From NCBI GenBank assembly GCA_013290035.1, contig JABCYT010000034.1, forward strand, positions 1 to 12,575: a stretch of DNA of 12,575 nt. The letters run 5' to 3'. A program made the translations under genes and the position numbers. Of the stretch, positions 1-9,365 are shown in pieces. Source of the DNA: Alphaproteobacteria bacterium (GTDB taxonomy: Bacteria; Pseudomonadota; Alphaproteobacteria; Reyranellales; Reyranellaceae). Numbering within the stretch: the first letter of the stretch is position 1; the number at the start of each line of letters is the position of its first letter. Below the pieces are notes generated by a model. That model searched no databases. It was given only the letters and a program-made list of their open reading frames with translations, and was not told the DNA's origin.

Positions 1-627
<627 letters not shown>

Positions 628-637
628 TTACTGTTTT

Positions 638-643
638 CCTCCC
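638..643 (-). promoter_or_regulatory. Ribosome binding site of the partial TRAP binding-protein gene
   Basis: GGGAGG on the minus strand, 10 nt before the ATG at 627. The complete paralogue has AGGGAG (1889-1894) at the same 10-nt spacing before its ATG, which supports both start choices. Confidence 0.75.
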
Positions 644-724
644 ATGGGACGCTTGAAGCGCCTCGGTAACTCCCCTTGAGCGACCCAAGACTGGCATGCG
701 AGATTTCTTTTGGAAAGGCGTGCA

Positions 725-750
725 AAAAACCCCGCCGGAGCGGGGCTTTT
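725..750 (-). terminator. Rho-independent terminator after the complete TRAP binding-protein gene
   Basis: In the minus-strand transcript a perfect 6-bp stem CCCCGC/GCGGGG with a 4-nt loop is followed by a run of six U. It begins about 18 nt after the stop codon of the gene at 769-1878. A-rich sequence on the other side means it could also work in the opposite direction, but no plus-strand gene ends here. It separates the two tandem binding-protein genes into distinct transcription units, at least in part. Confidence 0.88.
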
Positions 751-768
751 CGTCACGGCCCGAAGACC

Positions 769-2037
<1,269 letters not shown>

Positions 2038-2061
2038 CCAGTTTTTTCAATGCCTTGAAGC

Positions 2062-2205
2062 CTAGAGCTTATTGGCCGCCGACTGTCGCGCCATGAAGTT
2101 GTCGAGCGTGTTCTCGACAACGCAGAACCACAGCACCCCCTCAGCCCGGAACTGCTTCCACTGCTCGTAGATCTTCTTGAAGCGGGCATTCTCCGGAAAC
2201 GAGAT
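2062..2205 (-). pseudogene. C-terminal relic of a third TRAP substrate-binding protein gene
   Basis: The last roughly 45 codons of a DctP-type gene survive here, ending at TAG 2062-2064. The encoded stretch has ARFKKIYEQWKQFRAEGVLW and then [13 protein letters not shown]. It aligns without gaps to the C-terminus of the neighbouring intact protein ([20 protein letters not shown] and [13 protein letters not shown]). The open frame continues upstream only as an out-of-frame overlap with uppP, so the first 85-90 percent of the gene is gone. No signal peptide, ligand-binding domain or sensible start remains. One conserved position reads FCVVEN where the intact copy has FRVAED. The left boundary of the homology is approximate. 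The best reading is a deletion remnant of a tandem duplicate; it is unlikely to make a functional protein. Confidence 0.82.
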
Positions 2206-2249
2206 GAATTGCGCGGGCTTATGGCACGCGCTCCGGAGCGACAAAAGGC

Positions 2250-3056
2250 TCAACGCATGAGCAAGAGCGCGAGCGCCAATGCGCCGATTGCAATGCGATA
2301 CCAGGCGAAAACGCCAAAGCCGTGCCGGCTGATGAAGCGCACGAACGGACCGACCACAAGCATCGCCGACACGAAGGCCGCGAGGAATCCGAGCGCGATC
2401 AGGCCGCTGCCGTGCCAGTCGAGTGTCGACCAATTCTTGTAGAGATCGTAGACGGTGGCGCCGAGCATGGTCGGAATCGCCAGGAAGAAGGAGAATTCCG
2501 CTGCCGCCGCACGGTCCACGCGAAAAGCCCGTGCACTCATGATCGTCGCGCCGGCGCGCGACACGCCGGGGATCATGGCGAGGCACTGGCATATACCGAC
2601 CCACAAGGCGGTCTTGAGGTCGACATCGTCGACCGATTTGATGCGCGGCCTCTGTGCAAAGCGTTCGATGATCAGGATGGCAAAGCCGCCGACGATCAAC
2701 GCGATCGCCACGACCATGGGATTGAACAGGACCGCCTTGATGTATTTGTAGGCAACGACGCCCGCCACCGCCGCCGGCAGGAAGGCGATGACGACGGTAG
2801 CGGTGAAATGCATGGCGAGCCGTTCACGCCGTATCAGGCCACCCGCCGTCGCCAGCAACTTCGCGCGATAGAGAACGCACACGGCGAGGATGGCGCCGAG
2901 CTGGATCACGATTTCGAAGACCTTGCCGGGCGGCCCCTCGAAATGAAGCACCTCCTCGGCGAGGATGATGTGGCCGGTCGAAGAGACCGGCAGGAACTCG
3001 GTAAGGCCCTCGACGACGCCGATCAGCAGCGTCTTCCAGATCAGCGTCAGGTCCAT
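2250..3056 (-). CDS. uppP: Undecaprenyl-diphosphate phosphatase (UppP/BacA)
   Basis: Integral membrane enzyme of 268 residues that dephosphorylates undecaprenyl diphosphate, recycling the lipid carrier for peptidoglycan and other envelope polymers; extra copies are known to give bacitracin resistance. Both family signatures are present: EGLTEFLPVSSTGH (16-29), holding the conserved Glu pair and His, and PGVSRAGATI (163-172) with the conserved Arg. The rest is a series of hydrophobic segments ending ALALALLLMR, as expected for a multi-pass protein of about 270 residues. I chose ATG 3054-3056: MDLTLIWKTLLIG is the usual N-terminus, and AAGGA (3066-3070) lies 9 nt upstream inside the end of parC. 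An in-frame extension to 3176 would overlap parC by 115 nt and adds no family sequence. The gene starts 5 nt after the parC stop, so it is probably co-transcribed and translationally coupled. Confidence 0.97.
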   Translation of the reverse strand: MDLTLIWKTLLIGVVEGLTEFLPVSSTGHIILAEEVLHFEGPPGKVFEIVIQLGAILAVCVLYRAKLLATAGGLIRRERLAMHFTATVVIAFLPAAVAGVVAYKYIKAVLFNPMVVAIALIVGGFAILIIERFAQRPRIKSVDDVDLKTALWVGICQCLAMIPGVSRAGATIMSARAFRVDRAAAAEFSFFLAIPTMLGATVYDLYKNWSTLDWHGSGLIALGFLAAFVSAMLVVGPFVRFISRHGFGVFAWYRIAIGALALALLLMR

Positions 3057-3061
3057 GTCGA

Positions 3062-5302
3062 TCAGTCCTTGAAGCGCTTGGCGCGCGGCCAGCCTTTTTC
3101 GGGCATGCGCCCCGCCTGGGCGCGCTCGCCGCGCCAGAATTTCAGTTCGTTGGCCGGGATGATCCGGTTGGACCATGCCAAGCCATCGTCGAGCCGGAAG
3201 GCCTGCGCATCCGACAGCCTGTCGGCCTTGGATTTCTGCAGCAGCACGCCGCGACCGCGGCCCATCTCGGGCACCTGATCGAGCGGGAAGATCAGGAGCT
3301 TGCGGCCGACGCTGAGCGCAGCCACCTGATCGGCATTATCGGGCACGACGGCGAAGGCCTGGGCCTTTTCCTTGTCGGCGAGGTTCAGCACCTGCTTGCC
3401 GTTCTTGGTCTGCGCCACCACCTCGTCCTCGGGCACGACGAAGCCGCGGCCGGCGTCGGACGCCACGAGGAACTTGCGGCCACCCTTCAGCACTTCGAGC
3501 TGCACGATGTCCTGCTCATTGCCGAGCTCGATCATCAGCCGGATCGGCTCGCCGTGGCCGCGTGCGCTCGGCAGCTTGTCGCAGCCCAGGGTGTAGAAGC
3601 GGCCGTTGGTGGCGAACACCAGGACCTTGTCGATCGACTGGGCGTGGATGGCGAAGCGCGGTCCGTCGCCTTCCTTGTACTTGAGCTCGGCCACGGCCTT
3701 TTCGTCGAGATGGCTCTTGGCGGCGCGAATCCAGCCTTTCTCGGAGCACACCACCGTGATCGGCTCGCGCTCGACGAAATCCTCGACCGCATGCTCGATC
3801 TCGGCCGGCGCGTCGGCGAGCTCGGTACGGCGCCGGCCGAGCTCGGTCTTGCCGCCGAACTTGCGCTTGGTCTCCTGGACCTCCTCGGAGATCTTCGCCC
3901 ACTGAAGCTTGTCGTCCTTCAAGAGCGCGCGCAGGTCTTTGCGCTCGGCACTGAGCTTCTTGTGCTCGCCCTTGATCTCGAATTCCTCGAGCCGGCGCAG
4001 CGCGCGCAGGCGCATGTTGAGGATCGCTTCGGCCTGCAAGTCGCTGAGCTTGAAAGCCCTGATCATCTTGGGCTTGGGCTCGTCCTCCTCGCGGATGATC
4101 TTGATCAGCCTGTCGAGGTTGAGATAGGCGATCAGGTAGCCGTCGAGGATCTCCAGCCGCCGCTCGATCTCAGCCAGCCGGAAGGTCGAGCGCCGCACCA
4201 GCACCTCGCGCCGATGGTCGAGGAAGGCCTGCAGCGCCTCGCGCAGGTCCATGACGCGGGGCGTGTTGTCCTTGTCGAGGACATTGAGGTTGAGCGGAAA
4301 GCGGATTTCGAGGTCGGTCTGCCGGAAAAGCTGCTCCATCAGCAGCTCGGCCGGGACGTTGCCGGTGCGTGGCTCGAGCACGATGCGCACGTCGTCGGCC
4401 GACTCGTCGCGTACATCCTCCAGGATCGGCAGCTTCTTGGCATTGATGATCTCGGCGATACGCTCGATCAGCTTGCCCTTCTGGACCTGATAGGGAATCT
4501 CGGTGACGATGATGCGGTACTGGCCGCGCGGCAGCTCTTCGACTTGATAGCGCGCGCGCAGCCGGAAGGCGCCGCGGCCCGTCTTGTAGGCTTCGAGGAT
4601 CGATTCGCGCGGCTCGACCAGCACGCCGCCGGTCGGGAAATCCGGTCCCTTCACCAGGTCGGCCAAGGTGTCGATGCGGGCGTTGGGCGTCTTGATCAGA
4701 TGCAGCAGCGCATCGCAGAGCTCGCCGGCATTGTGCGGCGGGATCGAGCACGCCATGCCGACGGCGATGCCGGCGGCGCCGTTGGCCAACAGGTTGGGGA
4801 AACCGCCGGGCAGGACGACCGGCTCCTCCGTCGAGCCGTCGTAGTTGGGCCGGAAGTCGACGGCGTTCTCGTCGATGCCGGCCAGCAGCGCTTCGGCGAC
4901 CTCGGTGAGCCGCGCCTCGGTGTAGCGCATGGCGGCCGGGTTGTCGCCGTCGATATTGCCGAAATTGCCCTGCCCTTCGATCAGCGGATAGCGGGCGGCG
5001 AATTCCTGGGCGAGACGCACCAGGGCGTCATAGATCGACTGGTCGCCGTGCGGGTGATACTGGCCGATCACGTCGCCCACCACGCGGGCGCTCTTCTTGA
5101 AGGCGCTGTTGGGATCGAGCCGCAACTGACGCATGGCATAGAGCAGGCGGCGATGCACCGGCTTCAGGCCGTCGCGCACATCGGGCAGCGAGCGCGCCAT
5201 GATGGTCGACAACGCGTAGGACAGGTAACGCTCGCGGAGCGCCTGTCCGAATTGCACCGGCTTGATTGCCGCCAGCGGAACGACGTTGTTGCGTTTTGCC
5301 AT
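3062..5302 (-). CDS. parC: DNA topoisomerase IV subunit A (ParC)
   Basis: Subunit A of the type IIA topoisomerase that separates linked daughter chromosomes, acting as a heterotetramer with ParE; parE is not in the window. The 746-residue length fits ParC and is shorter than typical GyrA. The N-terminal breakage-reunion domain has [20 protein letters not shown] (28-47), then [11 protein letters not shown] (47-57). The quinolone-determining segment is [13 protein letters not shown] (80-92). The catalytic tyrosine is Y127 in [10 protein letters not shown] coiled-coil region follows (about residues 360-490), then a C-terminal beta-propeller with degenerate repeats. The strand near 631-638 reads QTKNGKQV, a weak version of the gyrase box, which supports topoisomerase IV over gyrase. 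The residue equivalent to E. coli ParC Ser80 is Gln88, and Asp92 replaces Glu84. The start is preceded by a weak ribosome site. recO ends 67 nt upstream and uppP begins 5 nt downstream. Confidence 0.97.
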   Translation of the reverse strand: MAKRNNVVPLAAIKPVQFGQALRERYLSYALSTIMARSLPDVRDGLKPVHRRLLYAMRQLRLDPNSAFKKSARVVGDVIGQYHPHGDQSIYDALVRLAQEFAARYPLIEGQGNFGNIDGDNPAAMRYTEARLTEVAEALLAGIDENAVDFRPNYDGSTEEPVVLPGGFPNLLANGAAGIAVGMACSIPPHNAGELCDALLHLIKTPNARIDTLADLVKGPDFPTGGVLVEPRESILEAYKTGRGAFRLRARYQVEELPRGQYRIIVTEIPYQVQKGKLIERIAEIINAKKLPILEDVRDESADDVRIVLEPRTGNVPAELLMEQLFRQTDLEIRFPLNLNVLDKDNTPRVMDLREALQAFLDHRREVLVRRSTFRLAEIERRLEILDGYLIAYLNLDRLIKIIREEDEPKPKMIRAFKLSDLQAEAILNMRLRALRRLEEFEIKGEHKKLSAERKDLRALLKDDKLQWAKISEEVQETKRKFGGKTELGRRRTELADAPAEIEHAVEDFVEREPITVVCSEKGWIRAAKSHLDEKAVAELKYKEGDGPRFAIHAQSIDKVLVFATNGRFYTLGCDKLPSARGHGEPIRLMIELGNEQDIVQLEVLKGGRKFLVASDAGRGFVVPEDEVVAQTKNGKQVLNLADKEKAQAFAVVPDNADQVAALSVGRKLLIFPLDQVPEMGRGRGVLLQKSKADRLSDAQAFRLDDGLAWSNRIIPANELKFWRGERAQAGRMPEKGWPRAKRFKD

Positions 5303-5369
5303 CTACCGGGACTGAGGGGCCGTATTGAGGGGATGGGCCGCGCGGTTCAAGCCGCCGCCATTGTTGGTT

Positions 5370-6086
5370 CTAACGCTGGAGCGTTTCCATAAATCTCGAC
5401 CGCGCGGGAGGCAAGGGCTTGTTGTGTGACCAAAACACGTTGCGCTCGAGGAAATAGCCCGTCAGATCAAGACCTTTCCGCAGTTGATCGTCATCCGCCG
5501 GTAACCCGCCGGTGGACAGAAACGCCGGCAGCTCGAGCAGCTTCTCCTTGTAGGGGCCGGCGGCGGCCCGCGAGACGGCACGACCGGTCTTGGGCGAGAC
5601 GTAGGCCAGGTCCTCGGTCGTGCCCGTCGCCGCGCACTTTTCGAGGTCGAGGCCGAAGCCCAGCTCCTGCAGGAGCCCGAGCTCCAACCGGACGTAGATG
5701 ACGGGCCAGCCGGGATGGCCGAGGGCGCCCAGAAAGGCGCGGAAGCCGTCGAAGATCGCGGGATGCGGCTCGCGTTCGGGCAGCGCCGCATCGATCACGG
5801 CGCAGGCGGCGGCGAGCCCCGCCAGCTCGGAGGCATCGTCGAGGGCCCGCGCCGCGTTGGGCTCGCGCAGCTCGCCCGAATAGTTGCCGAGCTGCTCCGA
5901 CAGGCGCGCCCGCCATTCGACCTCGACGAGATTACCGGGCTGCCATATCGGGCGGGCCCGCCGCGATCCACCCCCCGGCACGAAGCCGGCGTGGCGTCCA
6001 TGGGCGTGCGTCAGCAGCGATGCGACCAGGCCGCTCTCACCGTGCGGTCGCATCGACAGCACGATGCCTTCGTCGCTCCAATCCAT
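5370..6086 (-). CDS. recO: DNA repair protein RecO
   Basis: RecFOR-pathway mediator that helps load RecA onto SSB-coated single-stranded DNA at gaps. The 238-residue protein starts MDWSDEGIVLSMRPHGESG, the usual RecO opening, which leads into the N-terminal OB fold (about 1-80; HGRHAGFVPGGGSRRARPIW at 29-48). The helical C-terminal part includes YVRLELGLLQELGFGLDLEK (131-150), CAATGTTEDLAYVSPKTGRA (151-170) and the closing GLDLTGYFLERNVF (205-218). The four-cysteine zinc site of some RecO proteins is absent, with only C151 in that segment, as I would expect in alphaproteobacteria. No strong ribosome site precedes ATG 6084-6086. The gene is divergent from the phosphatase gene with only 45 nt between the starts. 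It precedes parC in the same direction. Confidence 0.95.
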   Translation of the reverse strand: MDWSDEGIVLSMRPHGESGLVASLLTHAHGRHAGFVPGGGSRRARPIWQPGNLVEVEWRARLSEQLGNYSGELREPNAARALDDASELAGLAAACAVIDAALPEREPHPAIFDGFRAFLGALGHPGWPVIYVRLELGLLQELGFGLDLEKCAATGTTEDLAYVSPKTGRAVSRAAAGPYKEKLLELPAFLSTGGLPADDDQLRKGLDLTGYFLERNVFWSHNKPLPPARSRFMETLQR

Positions 6087-6131
6087 GAGGGCGGGTATGC
6101 CGCGTTTCGTCGATTCGCGCTAGACTGGCGC

Positions 6132-7682
6132 ATGGTCAGGTTGAAGCGGCGCCGGCTGCTGGGTGCGGGGGCGCTCGCCGCCGCGATGCCCTCCCGCGTG
6201 TTTGCCAAGACGGCGGCCTCGGCGCGGCCGCAGCTCCTGCAGGGCGTGCAGTCCGGCGATTTCGCGGCGGACGGCGCCACGATCTGGAGCCGGTCCGACC
6301 GTCCGGCGCGCATGTTCGTGGAGTACGCCACGACCGAGAGCTTCGCCGACGGCCAGCGCATCGCGGGCCCGCTGGCGCTCGAAGCCACCGACTTCACCTC
6401 GCGCCTGCGCATCCGCGACGTCGCGCCCGGCCAGACCGTGTTCTACCGCGTCTCCTATCTCGATCTCGGCGACTACAAGACCATGAGTCAGCCGGTGACC
6501 GGCCGGTTCCGTACGCCGCCTGCCGGCAACGGCGACGTGAGCTTCGTGTGGTCGGCCGACACGGTCGGCCAAGGCTGGGGCATCAACCCCGATGTCGGCG
6601 GCATGACGATCTACGAATCCATGCGCAATCTCCAGCCCGATTTCTTCGTCCATTGCGGCGACACGATCTACGCCGACAACCCGATCGTGGCGGAGAAAAA
6701 GCTGCCGGACGGCCGCGTCTGGAGAAACCTGGTGCGCGAGGCCAAGTCGAAGGTCGCCGAGACGCTGGCGGAGTTCCGCGGCAACCATCTCTACAACTTC
6801 CTCGACGACAACTTGCTCCGCTTCAATGCGGAAGTGCCGATGGTGGCGCTCTGGGACGACCACGACGTCCTCGACAACTGGTACTGGGAGCGCCGGCTCG
6901 ACGACGATCCGCGCTATCAGCAGAAGAGTGCCGCCGTGCTGGCCGGCTACGCCGAGCGCGCGTTTCGCGAGCACATGCCGCTCGCGCAAAGCCTCGACGA
7001 GCCGATGCGGCTGTTCGACAAATTCTCCTGGGGACGGCGGCTCGATCTGTTCCGCCTCGACATGAGGAGCTTCCGCGGCGCCAATGGACCCAACCGGCAG
7101 GCCGTCGCCGGGAGCGACACGGCCTTCCTCGGCGCCGAGCAGGTCGCCTGGTTGAAGCAGGCGCTCAAGGCCTCGACCGCGACATGGAAGATCGTCGCCG
7201 CCGACATGCCGCTCGGTCTGGTGATATACGACGACTGGCGCAGCGAGACCGGCTCGGAAGCGGTCGCCAACGGCGACAATGGCGGCCCGCTCGGCCGCGA
7301 GCTCGAGATCGCCGACCTGCTTTCCTTCATCAAGCAGGAAGGGATCCGCAACGTCCACTGGATCACGGCCGACGTGCACTACGCCGCGACCCACCGCTAC
7401 GATCCCAACCGGGCGGCCTTTCCCGACTTCACCGCGTTCTACGAGTTCGTTTCCGGTCCGCTCTGCGCCGGCGGCTTCGGTCCCAACACGCTCGACAACA
7501 CCTTCGGTCCCGAGATCGTCTTCCAGAAGGTGCCGCCGGCCGGCCGCACCGACCTCTCGCCGCTCGAAGGGTCGTGCCATTTCGGCCACGTGAAGATCGA
7601 CGGCGCCAGCGGTGGCATGACGGTCACCCATCGCAACGCCGCCGGCGGCGTCCTGCATGCGCTCAGTCTGATGCCGAGGTAA
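6132..7682 (+). CDS. phoD: PhoD-like alkaline phosphatase/phosphodiesterase, Tat-exported
   Basis: Secreted metallophosphoesterase of 516 residues, likely releasing phosphate from phosphodiesters or monoesters in the periplasm. Residues 1-26 are a Tat-type signal peptide (KRRRLLGAGALAAA). A PhoD N-terminal beta-sandwich domain follows (about 32-128; GVQSGDFAADGATIWSR at 38-54). The catalytic domain has SADTVGQGWG (141-150), FFVHCGDTIYAD (171-182), MVALWDDHDVLDNW (237-250), LDMRSFRG (309-316), ITADVHYA (411-418) and EFVSGPLCAGGFG (438-450). Likely metal ligands are D143, D177, Y180, D243, H244 and H416. The iron-binding Cys of Bacillus PhoD (first motif SCQ) is replaced here by SAD, so metal use probably differs. 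I chose ATG 6132 because the signal peptide begins there; an open frame back to 5715 is only antisense to recO. No clear ribosome site is present. It is the only plus-strand gene and is convergent with era (25-nt gap, no terminator seen). The precise substrate is unknown. Confidence 0.92.
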   Translation: MVRLKRRRLLGAGALAAAMPSRVFAKTAASARPQLLQGVQSGDFAADGATIWSRSDRPARMFVEYATTESFADGQRIAGPLALEATDFTSRLRIRDVAPGQTVFYRVSYLDLGDYKTMSQPVTGRFRTPPAGNGDVSFVWSADTVGQGWGINPDVGGMTIYESMRNLQPDFFVHCGDTIYADNPIVAEKKLPDGRVWRNLVREAKSKVAETLAEFRGNHLYNFLDDNLLRFNAEVPMVALWDDHDVLDNWYWERRLDDDPRYQQKSAAVLAGYAERAFREHMPLAQSLDEPMRLFDKFSWGRRLDLFRLDMRSFRGANGPNRQAVAGSDTAFLGAEQVAWLKQALKASTATWKIVAADMPLGLVIYDDWRSETGSEAVANGDNGGPLGRELEIADLLSFIKQEGIRNVHWITADVHYAATHRYDPNRAAFPDFTAFYEFVSGPLCAGGFGPNTLDNTFGPEIVFQKVPPAGRTDLSPLEGSCHFGHVKIDGASGGMTVTHRNAAGGVLHALSLMPR

Positions 7683-7707
7683 AGCTGGGCGCGCGCAACT
7701 CCGGCAA

Positions 7708-8628
7708 CTAAGGCTCGTAGTCCAGCCCAATCGCCCGGTAGTGTGCCGGATCGTCGGCCCAGCGCTCGCTCACCTTGACGTGCAGGAAGAGATGCACCGG
7801 CCGTTCCAGCATCTGGCCGAGCTCGTGGCGCGCGCGGGCGCCGATCTGCTTGATGCGCGCGCCGCCCTTGCCGAGGAAGATCGCGCGCTGGCCGTCGCGC
7901 TGGACGTGGATGGTCTGCTCGATGCGCACGCTGCCGTCGGGCTTGTCCTGCCACGTGTCGGTCTCGACCGCGGCCTCGTAGGGCAGTTCCTGGTGAAGCT
8001 GCAGGAACACCTGCTCGCGCGTGACCTCGGCCGCCAGCAGGCGCAGCGGCAAATCGGCCGCCTGGTCCTCGGGATAGAGGAACGGGCCTTCCGGCAGCAC
8101 CGCCGCCAGGGTCGACAGGACGTCCTTCACCCCGTCGTGCTTGAGCGCGCTCACCATGAACGTCCGCTCGAACGGCAAACGGGCGTTGAGCTCGGCCGTG
8201 AGCGCCAGCAGTTTTTCACGCGGTACCAAATCGATCTTGTTCAGGATCACGAAGCGCGGCGCGCGCTGCTCCCTGAGCCGCTCGATGATCGCCTCGGTCT
8301 CGGGCCCGACGCCGCGCTCGGCATCGACCACCAGCGCGATGAGGTCGGCATCGGTGGCGCCCTGCCAGGCGGCGGCGACCATGGCGCGTTCGAGCCGGCG
8401 CTTGGCGATGCGGAAGATGCCGGGCGTGTCGACCAGCACGACCTGCGCCCGGCCGCCATCCGGCAAATCGGTCATGGCGATGCCGATCACCCGCATGCGC
8501 GTGGTCTGCACCTTGGGCGAGACGATGCTGACCTTCGAGCCGACCAGGGCATTGACCAGGGTCGACTTGCCGGCGTTGGGCGCGCCCACGATGGCGGCGA
8601 AGCCCGCGCGCGTGCGCTGCGCGATCAT
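7708..8628 (-). CDS. era: GTPase Era, 16S rRNA maturation / 30S assembly
   Basis: Essential GTPase that binds the 3' end of 16S rRNA and guides 30S subunit maturation at the cytoplasmic face. The 306-residue length is normal. GTPase motifs occur in order: GAPNAGKST (15-23, P-loop), QTTR (41-44), DTPG (67-70), NKID (130-133) and SALK (160-163). The C-terminal KH RNA-binding domain includes LPYEAAVETDTW (215-226) and the loop FLGKGGARIKQIG (251-263), ending VSERWADDPAHYRAIGLDYE. I chose ATG 8626-8628, which overlaps the rnc stop codon as ATGA; there is no independent ribosome site, so translation is probably coupled to rnc. Longer in-frame extension to 9453 only overlaps rnc and lepB. Coupling Era to RNase III fits their shared role in rRNA processing. 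Confidence 0.97.
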   Translation of the reverse strand: MIAQRTRAGFAAIVGAPNAGKSTLVNALVGSKVSIVSPKVQTTRMRVIGIAMTDLPDGGRAQVVLVDTPGIFRIAKRRLERAMVAAAWQGATDADLIALVVDAERGVGPETEAIIERLREQRAPRFVILNKIDLVPREKLLALTAELNARLPFERTFMVSALKHDGVKDVLSTLAAVLPEGPFLYPEDQAADLPLRLLAAEVTREQVFLQLHQELPYEAAVETDTWQDKPDGSVRIEQTIHVQRDGQRAIFLGKGGARIKQIGARARHELGQMLERPVHLFLHVKVSERWADDPAHYRAIGLDYEP

Positions 8629-9365
8629 GACTTGGCCAGCCGTTCGAGCAGCGCGCTTGCCGCGGCGCTCTCGGCGTCGCGCTTGGTCTGGCCCCTGCCC
8701 TGCGCCGACGGTTGGGTGCCGACCTTCACCTCGACCAAAAAGACCGGCTCGTGCTCGGAGCCTTCGCGGCCGACCTGGCGATAGACCGGCAGGGCAAGGC
8801 CGCGCGCCTGCGCCCATTCCTGGAGCTGTGTCTTGGGCGGCCGCGGCGCGGGATTGTGGCTGCCCAGCCGCTCGTCCCACAGCCGCTCGATCGCCCGCGC
8901 CGCCGCCTCGAAGCCGGCATCGAGGAAGATGGCGCCCAGCAGCGCTTCCAGCATGTCGGACAGGATCGCCGGCGTGGCGGGCGGCGCGCCGCGATAGCCG
9001 ATCAGATGGTCGCGCAGGCCGATCGCCTGGGCGATCTCGCCCAAGGTGCGGGCGCTCACCAGGGCGGCATGGCGCCGCGCGAGCTGGCCTTCGCGCTCCT
9101 GCGGAAAGCGGCGCAGCAGCAGGTCTGCCATGGCCAGCGACAGCACGCGGTCGCCCAGGAATTCCAGCCGTTCGTTGCCGTGCGGGAAGGCCGCCTTGAG
9201 GTCGGGACGGCGGTCGAGCGTGCCGCGGTGCGTGAGCGCCTCGACCGCCAGCTCGACGCGCGTGAAGGCGTGCCCAACCTTGCCGGCCAGCGCCGCCAGA
9301 TCGACGTCGCTCGGCTTCAGTGGATGGCCGTGAAGAATCGACTCCATCGGATGGCCTGCGGCCAT
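8625..9365 (-). CDS. rnc: Ribonuclease III
   Basis: Double-strand-specific endoribonuclease that processes rRNA precursors and regulates mRNA decay; it acts as a homodimer. With the chosen start it has 246 residues. The catalytic domain holds the family signature NERLEFLGD (64-72), with D72 at the catalytic Asp position, and SDMLEALLGAIFLDAG (136-151), with E140 at the metal-binding Glu position. A double-stranded RNA-binding domain follows (about 177-243; PKTQLQEWAQARGL at 178-191, and KRDAESAAASALLERL at the end). Three starts are possible: GTG 9371, ATG 9365 and ATG 9347. I prefer 9365 because GGAG (9374-9377) lies 8 nt upstream; 9347 would give a more typical N-terminal length. Either way the gene overlaps the end of lepB by tens of nt and overlaps era by 4 nt. 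Confidence 0.96.
   Translation of the reverse strand: MAAGHPMESILHGHPLKPSDVDLAALAGKVGHAFTRVELAVEALTHRGTLDRRPDLKAAFPHGNERLEFLGDRVLSLAMADLLLRRFPQEREGQLARRHAALVSARTLGEIAQAIGLRDHLIGYRGAPPATPAILSDMLEALLGAIFLDAGFEAAARAIERLWDERLGSHNPAPRPPKTQLQEWAQARGLALPVYRQVGREGSEHEPVFLVEVKVGTQPSAQGRGQTKRDAESAAASALLERLAKS

Noticed and set aside
3057..3176. Upstream extension of uppP by 40 codons
   Set aside because: It overlaps parC out of frame, shows no UppP homology, and the internal ATG has a good ribosome site.
3554..5392. Long plus-strand open frame (612 codons) opposite parC
   Set aside because: It is exactly antisense to a clear ParC gene, has no recognisable domain and reflects GC-rich codon bias in the complementary frame.
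7683..7707. Possible shared terminator between the convergent phosphatase and era genes
   Set aside because: The 25-nt gap has no stem followed by a T run on either strand.
6120..7730. Long minus-strand open frame opposite the phosphatase gene
   Set aside because: Antisense shadow of the PhoD-like gene with low-complexity composition and no family motifs.
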